Assembly (NCBI RefSeq): GCF_001713455.1
Contig: NZ_CP016463.1
Location: forward strand, 620,001-684,000
Direction of reading: 5' to 3'
Origin: Bosea sp. RAC05
GTDB taxonomy: Bacteria > Pseudomonadota > Alphaproteobacteria > Rhizobiales > Beijerinckiaceae
DNA: 64,000 nt
Shown here: in pieces, positions 25,362 through 33,716 of the stretch
How the letters are laid out: each line of letters begins with the position of its first letter
Numbering within the stretch: the stretch's first letter is position 1
Notes under the pieces: generated by a model
What the model was told of the DNA's origin: nothing
Database searches by the model: none
Seen by the model: the letters and a program-made list of their open reading frames with translations, nothing else
Made by a program: the position numbers and the translations under genes

Positions 25362-25586
25362 ATGCCGAAGTTCAGCTTTCAGATCACCAAGGACATCACG
25401 GCCACCGCCCAGGTCGAGGTGGAAGCCGATACGATCGAGGCCGCCCAGGAGATCGCCCTGAAGCCGTCATGGTTCAACGACCCGGCCAACGCCACGTTCG
25501 AGATCGACGACGAGAACCTGGCCCGCAGCGCCTATCTGCCCGATCCGGACGAGTACGAGGAAATCGCGCCGACGCCCTCGCCCTGA
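25362..25586 (+). CDS. Small hypothetical protein
   Basis: 74 residues from ATG 25362, with AGGAG seven bases upstream. The first half alternates polar and hydrophobic residues as in a beta-alpha-beta unit (FSFQITKDITATAQVEVEADTIEAAQEIALK), and the tail is acidic with a final PTPSP. The pattern resembles small phage-type proteins with a 'VEAdsieEA' helix. No function can be assigned. It converges with the FtsH-like gene, 13 bp apart. Confidence 0.6.
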   Translation: MPKFSFQITKDITATAQVEVEADTIEAAQEIALKPSWFNDPANATFEIDDENLARSAYLPDPDEYEEIAPTPSP

Positions 25587-25599
25587 GGCGCCGCAGTCG

Positions 25600-27384
25600 T
25601 CACGCGGCCACGACGAGGCTAGCGTTCGCGCTGGCGGTTGCCTTGCCGACAATGGCCCGCATCTCGTCGCCGCTCAGGGTGTCGACCTCCTCGAAGCGTG
25701 CGATGAGAGCGTCGAGTGCGGCCTGGTTATCGCGCAGTAGCGACAGGGCTCGCACGTAGCGCTCCTGCAGAAGCTGCTCAACCTCCTCGTCAACCCTCTG
25801 CTTGGTGTGCTCGGAGATGGTCCGAGCCGAGAACGGACTTGCCGTATCGATTCGGCTTGCCATGGTCGAGCCCATCCCGAAACGAGCAACCATGTCACGG
25901 GCGATGCGCGTCGCCTCCTGGCTGTCGGCCGCGGCGCCGCTTGTGATCGCGTCGGGACCGAATTTCAGTTCCTCGGCGGCTCGCCCGGCCATGATCACCA
26001 CCAGTTCTGCCATCAGCTTGGATTTGCGCAGCAGGATCCGGTCCTTGATCGGTAGAGCCGCGACGTAGCCGAGGGCGCGACCACGCGCGGCGACAGTCCC
26101 CTTGTGGATGGGGTCGCATTCCGGCTGCAGGATGTTGGCCAACGCATGCCCGGCCTCATGGGCGATGATCGTGGCCATTTCATCCGCATCGATCATGAGG
26201 CCGCTCCGATGGTCCCCGCCCAGGAGCTTGGCGTCGCGTGCTTCCTCGAAGTCCGCCATCCGGACCTGGAAGTCGGAGCGCTTACCGGCCCGCAGAGCCG
26301 CTTCGTTCACCAGGGTGGCAAGATCGGCGCCCGAAAAGCCGGGCGTGCCGCGTGCAAGAATGGCGAAGTCCACGTCGGGCGCGATCTCGACGTCCCTTGC
26401 CGACACGGTGAGGATCGCTTCCCTGGCACGCTGGTCGGGCGCCGGGACCGTGATGTGCATATCGAAGCGACCTGAGCGAACCAGGGCTGGATCGAGCACA
26501 TCGATGCGGTTCGTGGCGCCGATCACGATGATGCCGGCGCTCGTTGTCAGGCCGTCGAGCTGCGTGAGGAGTTCGTTCAGCGTGTTGGCGGAGTCGTTTT
26601 CGACCGACCCGGAAGTGTCAGATCGCCGTTTACCGACCGAGTCGATTTCATCGATGAACAGGATGCAGGGTGCCGCCTTGCGAAGCTGCTTGAAGATCGC
26701 TCGCACTCGCGCTGCGCCGATACCAGCGAACATCTCCTGGAAGGACGAACCCGAGACAGCCATGAAGGGAACTCCCGCCTCGCCGGCGACGGCGCGCGCC
26801 AGAAGCGTCTTGCCGTTGCCGGGATCACCAGCCAGCAGGACACCCCTGCGTGGCTTTGCGCCGACAGCCTCGAACTGCTGAGGATCTTTGAGATAGGCCA
26901 CGACATCCATCAGCGCCTGCTTCCCCTCATCGGCGCCTGCGACATGTGTGAACAACGTCCGCTCGATTTGCGGCCGGGCCTTCTCGAATGAGCCCATGCG
27001 GAACTTGTTGCGTCCCATGCGGACGACAAAAATCACGACACCCATCAGCAGGATCATGCCGAGCAGCTGTGCGATCAGCCCGAAAATCGCCAGCGTGAAC
27101 CCGGCCGCATTGGGAGGTGACGCTGGGAACTCGATATCGACGCCATTCTTGGCCAGGTCGATGGCCCATATCTGGTTGAGCGGGACACGGATGGTCGCCA
27201 CCCGCCCGTCCCTGGTCGTGACCACAGCCTGCTGGTCCTCCCGGACGACGATGGACTTGATCTGGCCCTCCTGCCCGAGGCGAAGCGTCTCGGAAAACGA
27301 GAGAGGAGACGCCACCGTCTCGGCAAGAGCCGGCTGCGACGCCAGAGCAACACAGACGAGGAGGATATTGAGAAAACGGCGCAT
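25600..27384 (-). CDS. FtsH-like membrane AAA+ zinc protease
   Basis: 594 residues from ATG 27384 (GAGGA upstream). A hydrophobic N-terminal segment (4-20, possibly a cleavable signal) and a periplasmic region precede a membrane helix at ~95-122. The AAA+ module has Walker A GDPGNGKT at 186-193, Walker B FIDEID at 243-248 and the second region of homology TNRIDVLDPALVRSGRFD at 291-308. The protease domain has HEAGH at 409-413 and a later GAAAD that supplies the third zinc ligand. Motif order matches FtsH, which degrades membrane and misfolded proteins. It is odd in two ways: Walker A reads GDPGNGKT rather than GPPGTGKT, and the C-terminal part is short. Probably an accessory FtsH paralogue with altered targets. 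Confidence 0.93.
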   Translation of the reverse strand: MRRFLNILLVCVALASQPALAETVASPLSFSETLRLGQEGQIKSIVVREDQQAVVTTRDGRVATIRVPLNQIWAIDLAKNGVDIEFPASPPNAAGFTLAIFGLIAQLLGMILLMGVVIFVVRMGRNKFRMGSFEKARPQIERTLFTHVAGADEGKQALMDVVAYLKDPQQFEAVGAKPRRGVLLAGDPGNGKTLLARAVAGEAGVPFMAVSGSSFQEMFAGIGAARVRAIFKQLRKAAPCILFIDEIDSVGKRRSDTSGSVENDSANTLNELLTQLDGLTTSAGIIVIGATNRIDVLDPALVRSGRFDMHITVPAPDQRAREAILTVSARDVEIAPDVDFAILARGTPGFSGADLATLVNEAALRAGKRSDFQVRMADFEEARDAKLLGGDHRSGLMIDADEMATIIAHEAGHALANILQPECDPIHKGTVAARGRALGYVAALPIKDRILLRKSKLMAELVVIMAGRAAEELKFGPDAITSGAAADSQEATRIARDMVARFGMGSTMASRIDTASPFSARTISEHTKQRVDEEVEQLLQERYVRALSLLRDNQAALDALIARFEEVDTLSGDEMRAIVGKATASANASLVVAA

Positions 27385-27545
27385 TGATCCTCGGTGGGAC
27401 TGATACAGTTCGAGGAACAAAATCGCATGGAGGTGGGGCGAGTTAAAGGATCGTAATCGCTATCCACCGAATTTGATCGGCATGATGGTGAACGTGCCGG
27501 CGCCTCGTCCTTGTCGATTTCAAGATCGGATAGCACGCTTGGCTG

Positions 27546-28187
27546 ATGATCCGGACTCACGAATCCGACGCGATTGCCCAGCGACTGGGCCTGGAGATCA
27601 TGTGTGATCTCGGTTCGGGAGATGATGGCTCAGCCTACCTGCTGGAAGACGGTCGGGTTCTGAAACTCACCGGCTCGATGACGGAAGCCGCCATATCCTA
27701 CGCCTTCTCGCTCCGGGCAAAGCTTCATCCGGCTTTTCCAGCCATTCACGAAGTGCATTGGTTCAAGAGCTCGGTCGAGATCCAAGGGACACAGCGTGAA
27801 TTCGTCCGTTACGCGATCCTGAGGGAAGAGATCGCAGAGGTACTGGAAGATCCCAGCCGAGGCGAAATCGAGCTCTGGCGACGCGCGTCTTCGATGTTCG
27901 GGCAGGGTTGGCAGAACAACCAATTCCCGCTGATCGATCAGGCGATCGCAATGTGGCCAGGACGCGGGCTGCTCGGACTCTACTCCGGGCTCTTGTGGGC
28001 CAGGGTCCACCTGGGGTTCGACATCGGCGATGTGCGTGGCAGCAATATCGGGCGCCGTGCCGACGGCTCTCTGGTTTTGCGCGATTTCGGGCGTGCTGTA
28101 TTGCCGGAAGCCGTGCTGGCCTGCGCACGGACACTTGAGTTCCCTGAAGTCCCCGACGAGCCCGGCATGCTGCCACGTATGGGATGA
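27546..28187 (+). CDS. Protein-kinase-fold protein
   Basis: 213 residues with the landmarks of a small kinase-like fold: a glycine-rich turn (GSGDDGSAY, residues 23-31), a lysine in VLKLT (Lys40), a catalytic-loop-like DVRGSNIG (162-169) and RDFG (179-182) in place of HRD...N and DFG. This pattern is typical of phage- and plasmid-borne kinase-like proteins. Substrate unknown; small-molecule or protein phosphorylation are both possible. It is divergent from the FtsH-like gene and close to two PPP-family phosphatases. The ribosome site before ATG 27546 is weak. The activity is a prediction. Confidence 0.7.
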   Translation: MIRTHESDAIAQRLGLEIMCDLGSGDDGSAYLLEDGRVLKLTGSMTEAAISYAFSLRAKLHPAFPAIHEVHWFKSSVEIQGTQREFVRYAILREEIAEVLEDPSRGEIELWRRASSMFGQGWQNNQFPLIDQAIAMWPGRGLLGLYSGLLWARVHLGFDIGDVRGSNIGRRADGSLVLRDFGRAVLPEAVLACARTLEFPEVPDEPGMLPRMG

Positions 28188-28268
28188 TCCACCGTTATCT
28201 TGGTTGGGTGCCGGCTCTGTAGGCGCACCCTCGTTGTTCCTTTCCTGGCGATCGAGCAAAACCGTCTG

Positions 28269-29111
28269 ATGACATCGCATCGGATCATTGCTTCAATCCT
28301 TTTCGTGCTCGCCGCGGCACCGGCGCAGGCGACGGAATGCCCAACGCTTTTTCTTGGCGGGCGCCCACCGGAAGTCGCTCAGGAAAGCCTCGCGGCAAAG
28401 ACGAGACCGCTCTGCTTCAAAGCCTTCTCCGTACTGCACTCGGGCGTCACCCGGACAGCCCTGTGGTCGGCCGAGCGCCTGACGCGCGATAGCGTCGGCG
28501 ATGCGCGGTCTATGGAGCGGGTCAACACTTTCAAAGCAGAGATGAGGCTGCCGGCCACCGAGCGCGCCGAGTTGTCCGACTACAGCCGATCAGGCTTTGA
28601 TCGGGGGCACCTGGCGCCGTCTGGCGATATGCCCGATCCCGAAGCTCAGGACGAGAGCTTCTCGTTGGCGAACATGATCCCGCAGGATCCAGACAACAAT
28701 CGCAACCTCTGGGCAGCCATCGAAACCGCCGTGCGCGATCTCGCGATCCGCTCGGGTGAGGTCTACGTTGTCACTGGCCCGATCTTCAGCGGAACCGATT
28801 TGAAGGCGTTGCGAGGCAGGGTGCTCGTGCCCACCCATCTGTTCAAGGCGGTCTATGACGGTCGCACGCGCCGCGCCGGCGCCTATATCGCGGAGAATGT
28901 ACCGGGATTTGGCTGGAAGGCGGTTACGCTGCTCGAACTTCAGGGATACACAGGCATCGACGTCTTTCCGGCTTTGCCCGCGCAAGCCAAGGCAAGCCTG
29001 ATGGATCTGCCTGTGCCGCGGCCGCGCGCCGCGAAATCGACGCCGTCGAATGAGTCAGCCGGGTCGGTGGCGTGGGATCTGGCGAAGCGCGCGATGAAGG
29101 TCTGGCAATGA
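28269..29111 (+). CDS. Exported DNA/RNA non-specific endonuclease (NUC1 family)
   Basis: 280 residues from ATG 28269. Residues 1-21 form a signal peptide ending AAAPAQA. The beta-beta-alpha metal nuclease core has DRGH at 111-114 (His114 the general base) in the RSGFDRGHLAPSGD segment, and the metal ligand lies in NMIPQDPDNNRNLW. These enzymes cleave DNA and RNA without sequence preference, here in the periplasm or outside the cell. The C-terminal ~50 residues are a Pro/Arg-rich extension outside the core. The next gene overlaps its stop (ATGA). No obvious dedicated inhibitor is adjacent; the small protein encoded next could be examined for that role. Confidence 0.9.
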   Translation: MTSHRIIASILFVLAAAPAQATECPTLFLGGRPPEVAQESLAAKTRPLCFKAFSVLHSGVTRTALWSAERLTRDSVGDARSMERVNTFKAEMRLPATERAELSDYSRSGFDRGHLAPSGDMPDPEAQDESFSLANMIPQDPDNNRNLWAAIETAVRDLAIRSGEVYVVTGPIFSGTDLKALRGRVLVPTHLFKAVYDGRTRRAGAYIAENVPGFGWKAVTLLELQGYTGIDVFPALPAQAKASLMDLPVPRPRAAKSTPSNESAGSVAWDLAKRAMKVWQ

Positions 29112-29365
29112 AGCCGTTTTCGGACGATGGGACATCGATCACCATCGGTGACATGACGATCGAGAATGGCGAGTCGGAGGTCGCATTCTTCGGGCAGCTC
29201 AAGATCACTGCCGACAAGGCGGGCCTCGACCGCGCAGCAAAACTCCTTGAGATCGTCACATCGGTCCATGCAGCCTTGGCGAGCAGAGCTGACCTCCCAG
29301 ACATCATCGAGACTGTCGACGCTGATGCCGTCACGACGGTCAAGAACCCGTTCGAAGCCCCATAA
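29108..29365 (+). CDS. Small hypothetical protein coupled to the nuclease gene
   Basis: 85 residues. ATG 29108 overlaps the nuclease stop codon (ATGA), so translation is coupled. Sequence suggests two beta strands then an amphipathic helix (ITIGDMTIENGESEVAFFGQLKITADKAGLDRAAKLLEIVTSV shortened here to its features). It is acidic, as nuclease inhibitors often are, but no inhibitor family is recognised. Since the nuclease carries a signal peptide and this protein does not, an immunity role is only speculation. Confidence 0.65.
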   Translation: MKPFSDDGTSITIGDMTIENGESEVAFFGQLKITADKAGLDRAAKLLEIVTSVHAALASRADLPDIIETVDADAVTTVKNPFEAP

Positions 29366-29470
29366 GGGCAAAGGCTCGAACCGCACCCTCTCGGTTTCAT
29401 CACGGCATGGCATCATCCCTGGATCGAATGATCGCAAGGGACGACAAGGATGCGGCCGGCCAGGATTTCC

Positions 29471-29944
29471 ATGCACGAGCCCCAGTGGTTCGTGTTTCAT
29501 CAGCGCAGCCACCGCAGCGATGGCAGCGTCGTCAACATCGGGCATCTGTCGCGAATCGCAGAGGCCGAGGTCGATCTGCGAAAAGCCCTCGTTCCCGACT
29601 GCATCGGCTACATCGGCGCAGGCCATGACCTCGAGGAGGCCCTGCGCCGCGCTGTCGCCATCGACCAGCATGGCGGCTGGGAGTTCGTCGATCGGGTCAG
29701 CCTCGCCGAACTGGACTATCTCGAAATCGGCGCTGGCGAAGATCGCCGCGGTGAGGCTCGAAGCCTGCTTCCAGAAGCCTTCGTGTCGAGCTCGATGGTC
29801 GGGATCCGAACGTCAGACATGGCCAGCCTCGACACGCTTGGCCGGGCGGGGATCTCCTTCACGGCCGCTGCCTCAACCCTGACTGGGAACGATATGTGGC
29901 CCGAGGATCCGATGGATGAGGACGTGGGAGGCCCAACGCCGTGA
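29471..29944 (+). CDS. Hypothetical protein
   Basis: 157 residues from ATG 29471, which has AGGA five bases upstream; ATG 29450 in frame is an alternative. No family recognised. A soluble mixed alpha/beta protein with an early His/Ser-rich segment (EPQWFVFHQRSHRSDGS). It overlaps the GTG of the next gene by four bases (GTGA), so the pair is translationally coupled. Confidence 0.6.
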   Translation: MHEPQWFVFHQRSHRSDGSVVNIGHLSRIAEAEVDLRKALVPDCIGYIGAGHDLEEALRRAVAIDQHGGWEFVDRVSLAELDYLEIGAGEDRRGEARSLLPEAFVSSSMVGIRTSDMASLDTLGRAGISFTAAASTLTGNDMWPEDPMDEDVGGPTP

Positions 29945-30327
29945 CCAGGGAACAGCTGGATGCGATCGCATACGCCGATCTGCCTGAAGACATGCAGGTG
30001 CTGATCGGGGATTTTCTGGAGCTCGAAGAGGACGACCATCCGGCGGCGTTCTTGGTGACCTTGGTGGATGTCGACACCCTTCCCTACGTCGCCCTCGATG
30101 AGCGGGATCGGGGTGAAGCTCACGCCAGGGACATGGATCTGAGCGAGACCCCGCCCATCCTGATTGCCGATGGCCAGTTTCTCGACGGCAAGCATCGCCT
30201 GTTTCAGGCCAGAGAGACCGGCGTCGAGCGCCTGCCTGCCATCGACCTCTCAGGGATGGTTTCCGCTCACATGCTTCGATGCAACGGCATGGGCGAGATC
30301 GCTGTCACAACGACACCCCGCCCCTGA
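29941..30327 (+). CDS. ParB/sulfiredoxin-fold-like protein
   Basis: 128 residues from GTG 29941, overlapping the previous stop. Residues ~77-105 (PPILIADGQFLDGKHRLFQARETGVERLPAIDLSGM) match the core of the ParB/Srx-like superfamily, where 'P(I/V)xxxDGxHRLxAAxxxG...(V/I)PA(I/V)' carries the nucleotide-binding Arg/His. Proteins of this kind include ParB CTPases, sulfiredoxins and many phage proteins of unknown role. There is no ParA-like neighbour or HTH domain, so a partition role is not supported. Confidence 0.6.
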   Translation: MTREQLDAIAYADLPEDMQVLIGDFLELEEDDHPAAFLVTLVDVDTLPYVALDERDRGEAHARDMDLSETPPILIADGQFLDGKHRLFQARETGVERLPAIDLSGMVSAHMLRCNGMGEIAVTTTPRP

Positions 30328-30349
30328 CGTTCACTGTCACGGACGGGGC
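30320..30349. terminator. GC-rich hairpin between convergent genes
   Basis: GCCCC (30320-30324) and GGGGC (30345-30349) pair, with TGAC/GTCA pairing inside. It overlaps the stop codon of the ParB-like gene and the 3' end of the convergent gene, the place where a shared terminator is expected. No clear T-run. Confidence 0.4.
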
Positions 30350-30807
30350 TGATTGGCAGCCGGCGAGAAGAAGCGGCCGACGATCTCGTCGACCACGCTC
30401 GGGTCGAAGCCGGCCGCTCGAAGCGTGCGCTCGTCGAAGCTCGGAGAGCCGTGGGTCCAGGGAATTTCGAGCTCCACGCGATCGTCGGGCGCGCCAGTCA
30501 GATTGACGATGACGCGTCCGAGCACACGAAGACCTCTTGAGCGCTCGGTGAAAGCGTCGAAATGACCCCAGAAGCTGACCCCTTCAGCTTCGAGCGCCTT
30601 GGCGGCATCGAGCACCCCATGAATGGGCTCGTCATCATCGAAGTCGATCGAGAGGGCGGTGCCGGCCGTCACCTCCGAGAGCAGCTCGGCCAACGAATGC
30701 TCATGGATACCCGGCAGATCGTCGCTGGTGGCGCCGGCCTCTTCAAGCGCCGGGCCGAGCCGAGTCATATCTGCAGGCGTCGAGAACAGGATGCTGGCAT
30801 TGGCCAT
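30337..30807 (-). CDS. Hypothetical protein
   Basis: 156 residues from ATG 30807, which follows GAGGAGAGCCCT; the frame stays open 32 codons upstream without a ribosome site. No family recognised. Acidic, with a helix-rich first half (ADMTRLGPALEEAGATSDDLPGI) and a beta-rich second half containing a DDDEPIHGV turn. Located 99 bp downstream of the Sir2 gene on the same strand, possibly in the same transcript. Confidence 0.6.
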   Translation of the reverse strand: MANASILFSTPADMTRLGPALEEAGATSDDLPGIHEHSLAELLSEVTAGTALSIDFDDDEPIHGVLDAAKALEAEGVSFWGHFDAFTERSRGLRVLGRVIVNLTGAPDDRVELEIPWTHGSPSFDERTLRAAGFDPSVVDEIVGRFFSPAANQPRP

Positions 30808-30905
30808 AGGGCTCTCCTCATGAGGCACCCTGAAATGATGCAGCGGGCTTATGCGATGGGCAAATCCCTGTCTCGGCTGCCGGGTGCGCTCTTCCAGTCG
30901 CATGT

Positions 30906-31691
30906 TCAGAAGGCGGGGTCGGGTGATCCCTGCTCATGTTCTGCGGGTCGTTGCAGGGGCGCGCTCATCAACCAGTCGATCAGGTGTTCCAACCTGGCCG
31001 CGGTATCGATGGCCCGCCCATGCAGGACATGGTTGAAATGACGATCGTCGATATGGACGACTCCATCCTTGTCTCCTCTGTCGGTTGTGAGATTGGACAG
31101 GATCGTTCTTGCGCGGGACTTCCTCGCGAGATCACCGATCTGGATTACCTGGCCGCTGGTACCGGATACGAGAAGCACGTCCTCGGGGCCGAGTGAGCTC
31201 AGCATCTTAAACATTTTCGGGTATTCCGGGGCAGGCTCGTAAAAGAAGACGACATTGGGCTTCACGCCTCGCCTGGAATTGCAGGCGCAACGGCCACCCT
31301 CGGGCCAGGCCTCATAGCCGACGTCCCAGACGCGGCCGCAGGCGACACATCGCATTTGCGTCAGCCGCCCATGCAAATGGATGACGTCTTCGCATCCAGC
31401 CCGCTCGTAAAGGTCATCGACGTTCTGCGTCATGATGACCGCCCCATGGCGTTTCTGCAGCCTTGCTGCGAGCTGGTGGGCGGCGTTAGGCGATGCGCTC
31501 GCCAGCTGCGCGCGTCGCGCATCGTAGAAGCGATGGACGCTGGCGGATCGATCCCGCCATGTGAGGTAGTTTGCGATCTCGTCGACCTTGTGGTTCTCCC
31601 ACAGGCCGCCGGCATCGCGGAACGTCTGGAGACCACTGTCGGCGCTGACGCCTGCTCCACTGAACAGAACAAGCCTGCGATCACGCTTCAC
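30906..31691 (-). CDS. Sir2-family NAD+-dependent deacylase
   Basis: Removes acyl groups from lysines while consuming NAD+ and releasing nicotinamide. 261 residues from GTG 31691, chosen for GGAG seven bases upstream and because it gives the usual short Sir2 N-terminus; ATG 31718 is an alternative. Motifs: GAGVSADSG (12-20), TQNVDDLYERAG (88-99), catalytic His107 in HLHGRL, four zinc cysteines (115, 118, 135, 137). The usual FGE-P segment reads FYEPAP. Length and single-domain form match bacterial CobB-type enzymes. Its product nicotinamide is the substrate of the pncA-encoded enzyme in the same window. It follows the ATP-grasp gene on the same strand (about 40 bp). Confidence 0.9.
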   Translation of the reverse strand: MKRDRRLVLFSGAGVSADSGLQTFRDAGGLWENHKVDEIANYLTWRDRSASVHRFYDARRAQLASASPNAAHQLAARLQKRHGAVIMTQNVDDLYERAGCEDVIHLHGRLTQMRCVACGRVWDVGYEAWPEGGRCACNSRRGVKPNVVFFYEPAPEYPKMFKMLSSLGPEDVLLVSGTSGQVIQIGDLARKSRARTILSNLTTDRGDKDGVVHIDDRHFNHVLHGRAIDTAARLEHLIDWLMSAPLQRPAEHEQGSPDPAF

Positions 31692-31730
31692 GAGGTAGCT
31701 CCATGACCCAGGCGGCAACCCGCAGCTTGC

Positions 31731-33242
31731 TCATTTGCGAATGCTCGACTGCGTGCTGGAAACCGGCAGCTGGGTCGTGACCCAGGTCCAGCCGCCTTGT
31801 CCCTGTCCGGCCGACCGCGACGTCTCGGCGCTGAAGCCAACCTCTTCCAGCATGCGCGTCAGCCGCAGCCTCAGCGCTTTGCGATCATCCCTCCAATGGA
31901 GGTCGCCTGCCAGCGCGTCGGCGATCCGGTCGTAATTGACGCCATAGAGACCAGCATTGCGGAACGTGTTGATCTCGATGAGGTCGATCATGTCCCCGTT
32001 CGAACCGACGTCGATCACGAAGTTGTCGGGGAGCGCTGTCAGAGCGCACTCGTCTTCGCGCATAGAGCGCAGGAACTTTCGCACCAGCCTCGTCATGCGC
32101 GCGACAAGCGCGCGATCTTCCACGAGCTTGCTCGAACCACGATCATAAGGGCCTGGCCCCGCGGCCGGCTGGTCGAGGACTGCCACATGAGGGTCGAGGC
32201 GCATCGCATGCGCATCCAGGATCGTCGAGCCCCGATGGGACGCCGTGGATGCCACGATGCGTCCAGCAACACAGAAGAAGCGATGCTCCGACCGAAACGG
32301 GCGGAATTCCTGGACGAGGAACCGCGCCTTGCGGTCATCCACAGCCCCTCGCTCCACCAGTCGGATGAAGCTCATGCCCATCGCGGCCAGACAGGCCTTC
32401 AGGGCATCATCCGGGCAGTGCACACCGGCAAGATCGATAACCCAGGTTCCGCCTTTCAGCCGGCAGTCCTTCAGGAAGGCAAGCGAATGGCCCAGCTTGG
32501 CCATATCGGCCAGGACGGCGCCGAGATGCCGCGTTCCTAGAACCTCCAGAATGGTGCGTGAAGCCGTGGCCAGAAAGGAGGGAAGCGTCCAGTAGGGGTT
32601 GACCTGGCGATACCCCTCTTGAACTTCGGCCTCGGCTTTCTTGCTCAGCCGACGCTTGGTCCGCTGGCCGATGGCGTTCCTGCCGACAATCCAGCTTTGC
32701 TTCGTGGAATGGATGAAGAGAGCGAAATGAAGCCCTCTACCTGCGAGGGCCAGGGCGACCTTGGCATCCTCAAGGATGTGCTGTTCGCGCGAGCGAGCCT
32801 GTTCTGCGGAAAACCGGCCGGCGGCCTCGATCAGGTTTGCGTCAGAGGATTGTGCCCGGCCCGCCGCGATCCTGCTGCGGCATCGGTCCAAAGCGTCGAC
32901 AGGAAACGGCTGGCTGGGGGTGGGTTGGTATCCGACGATACGGGCGAACTCATCGACATCGTCGACGAGTTCGTGCCAAAGCCTGCGCCAGTCCTCACAC
33001 AGACGGGTAGCTCTGTCGCCGTAGGCCTTGCCCACCAACGCGATGATCTCGGTTGTCGGCAGATGCCTCGCTCGCATCAGCAGCGGCGTGGCGCCATATC
33101 CCATCGCCTCGAATTCGGTGTCTTTGGCCAGCGGCAGCGCGCGAGCCTTCTCCGAAAAGAATGCCCCAGCCGGAAAGTTCTCGAACGGCTGTCTCAGATA
33201 GGAAATGGCGGCTTCACCGTCTGAAACTGGCTGATCGTCCAT
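31731..33242 (-). CDS. ATP-grasp (R2K-type) protein
   Basis: 503 residues from ATG 33242 (GGGCGGGA upstream; ATG 33260 is an alternative). The C-terminal half carries ATP-grasp features of the R2K group: FLVQEFRPFRSEHRFFCVAGRIV, then after an insert NFVIDVGSNGDMIDLIEINTFRNAGLYGVN, where the Asp/Glu/Asn residues bind Mg-ATP. The N-terminal ~250 residues are helical and unmatched. R2K proteins are known mostly from phages and mobile elements and are thought to modify proteins or nucleic acids by ligation; none of that is demonstrated here. It lies directly upstream of the Sir2 gene. Family call moderate to good, function open. Confidence 0.72.
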   Translation of the reverse strand: MDDQPVSDGEAAISYLRQPFENFPAGAFFSEKARALPLAKDTEFEAMGYGATPLLMRARHLPTTEIIALVGKAYGDRATRLCEDWRRLWHELVDDVDEFARIVGYQPTPSQPFPVDALDRCRSRIAAGRAQSSDANLIEAAGRFSAEQARSREQHILEDAKVALALAGRGLHFALFIHSTKQSWIVGRNAIGQRTKRRLSKKAEAEVQEGYRQVNPYWTLPSFLATASRTILEVLGTRHLGAVLADMAKLGHSLAFLKDCRLKGGTWVIDLAGVHCPDDALKACLAAMGMSFIRLVERGAVDDRKARFLVQEFRPFRSEHRFFCVAGRIVASTASHRGSTILDAHAMRLDPHVAVLDQPAAGPGPYDRGSSKLVEDRALVARMTRLVRKFLRSMREDECALTALPDNFVIDVGSNGDMIDLIEINTFRNAGLYGVNYDRIADALAGDLHWRDDRKALRLRLTRMLEEVGFSAETSRSAGQGQGGWTWVTTQLPVSSTQSSIRK

Positions 33243-33297
33243 AGTCCCGCCCGTCGTCATCTGGACGACGGTAGAGGATCTTTTGCGGAACGATCAA

Positions 33298-33594
33298 TCA
33301 ATCAATTCGGCGATCCACCAATTCCTGCCGGACGACGACGACCTGAGCTTCGCTATCGAGATCGTTGGGGCGGCCGACCCATGACACCAGCTTCAGGACC
33401 CCGAGGATACCCAGGAACGCGACGAGGAAAACGATCAGGCCAAGGAGAAGGTCGGACACGGATGCCGCGGGATCGAGCGCGATCAGGCGTGAGAGGCTGC
33501 CAAACAGTGGCGCGGCCGCAAACAGTGCGGCAACGATGAAGGCAACGAGGACCGAGCCGGATCGGCGCTCGGCGAGCGGTTGGGAAACACGCAT
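33298..33594 (-). CDS. Small two-helix membrane protein
   Basis: 98 residues from ATG 33594, with AGGAG five bases upstream; the longer open frame lacks a site. Two hydrophobic helices (about residues 14-34 and 44-68) separated by a short loop, then a soluble tail with Asp/Glu and Arg. No family recognised. Located 55 bp upstream of the ATP-grasp gene on the same strand. Divergent from the paralogue-family gene at 33717. Confidence 0.6.
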   Translation of the reverse strand: MRVSQPLAERRSGSVLVAFIVAALFAAAPLFGSLSRLIALDPAASVSDLLLGLIVFLVAFLGILGVLKLVSWVGRPNDLDSEAQVVVVRQELVDRRID

Positions 33595-33716
33595 GGCAAT
33601 CTCCTGACTGCAGATGTCCATCCTCAACCAGGCTACGGCGAACTTGATCCCAAACCTCGCCGTGTGGTGGCTTTCAGCCGGTTGGCGCATGCTATAGCTC
33701 CTGCGCGGAGCCTGAG

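Noticed and set aside
29941..30327. Plasmid partition protein ParB
   Set aside because: Only the core ParB/Srx motif is present; no HTH domain, no ParA partner and the protein is too short.
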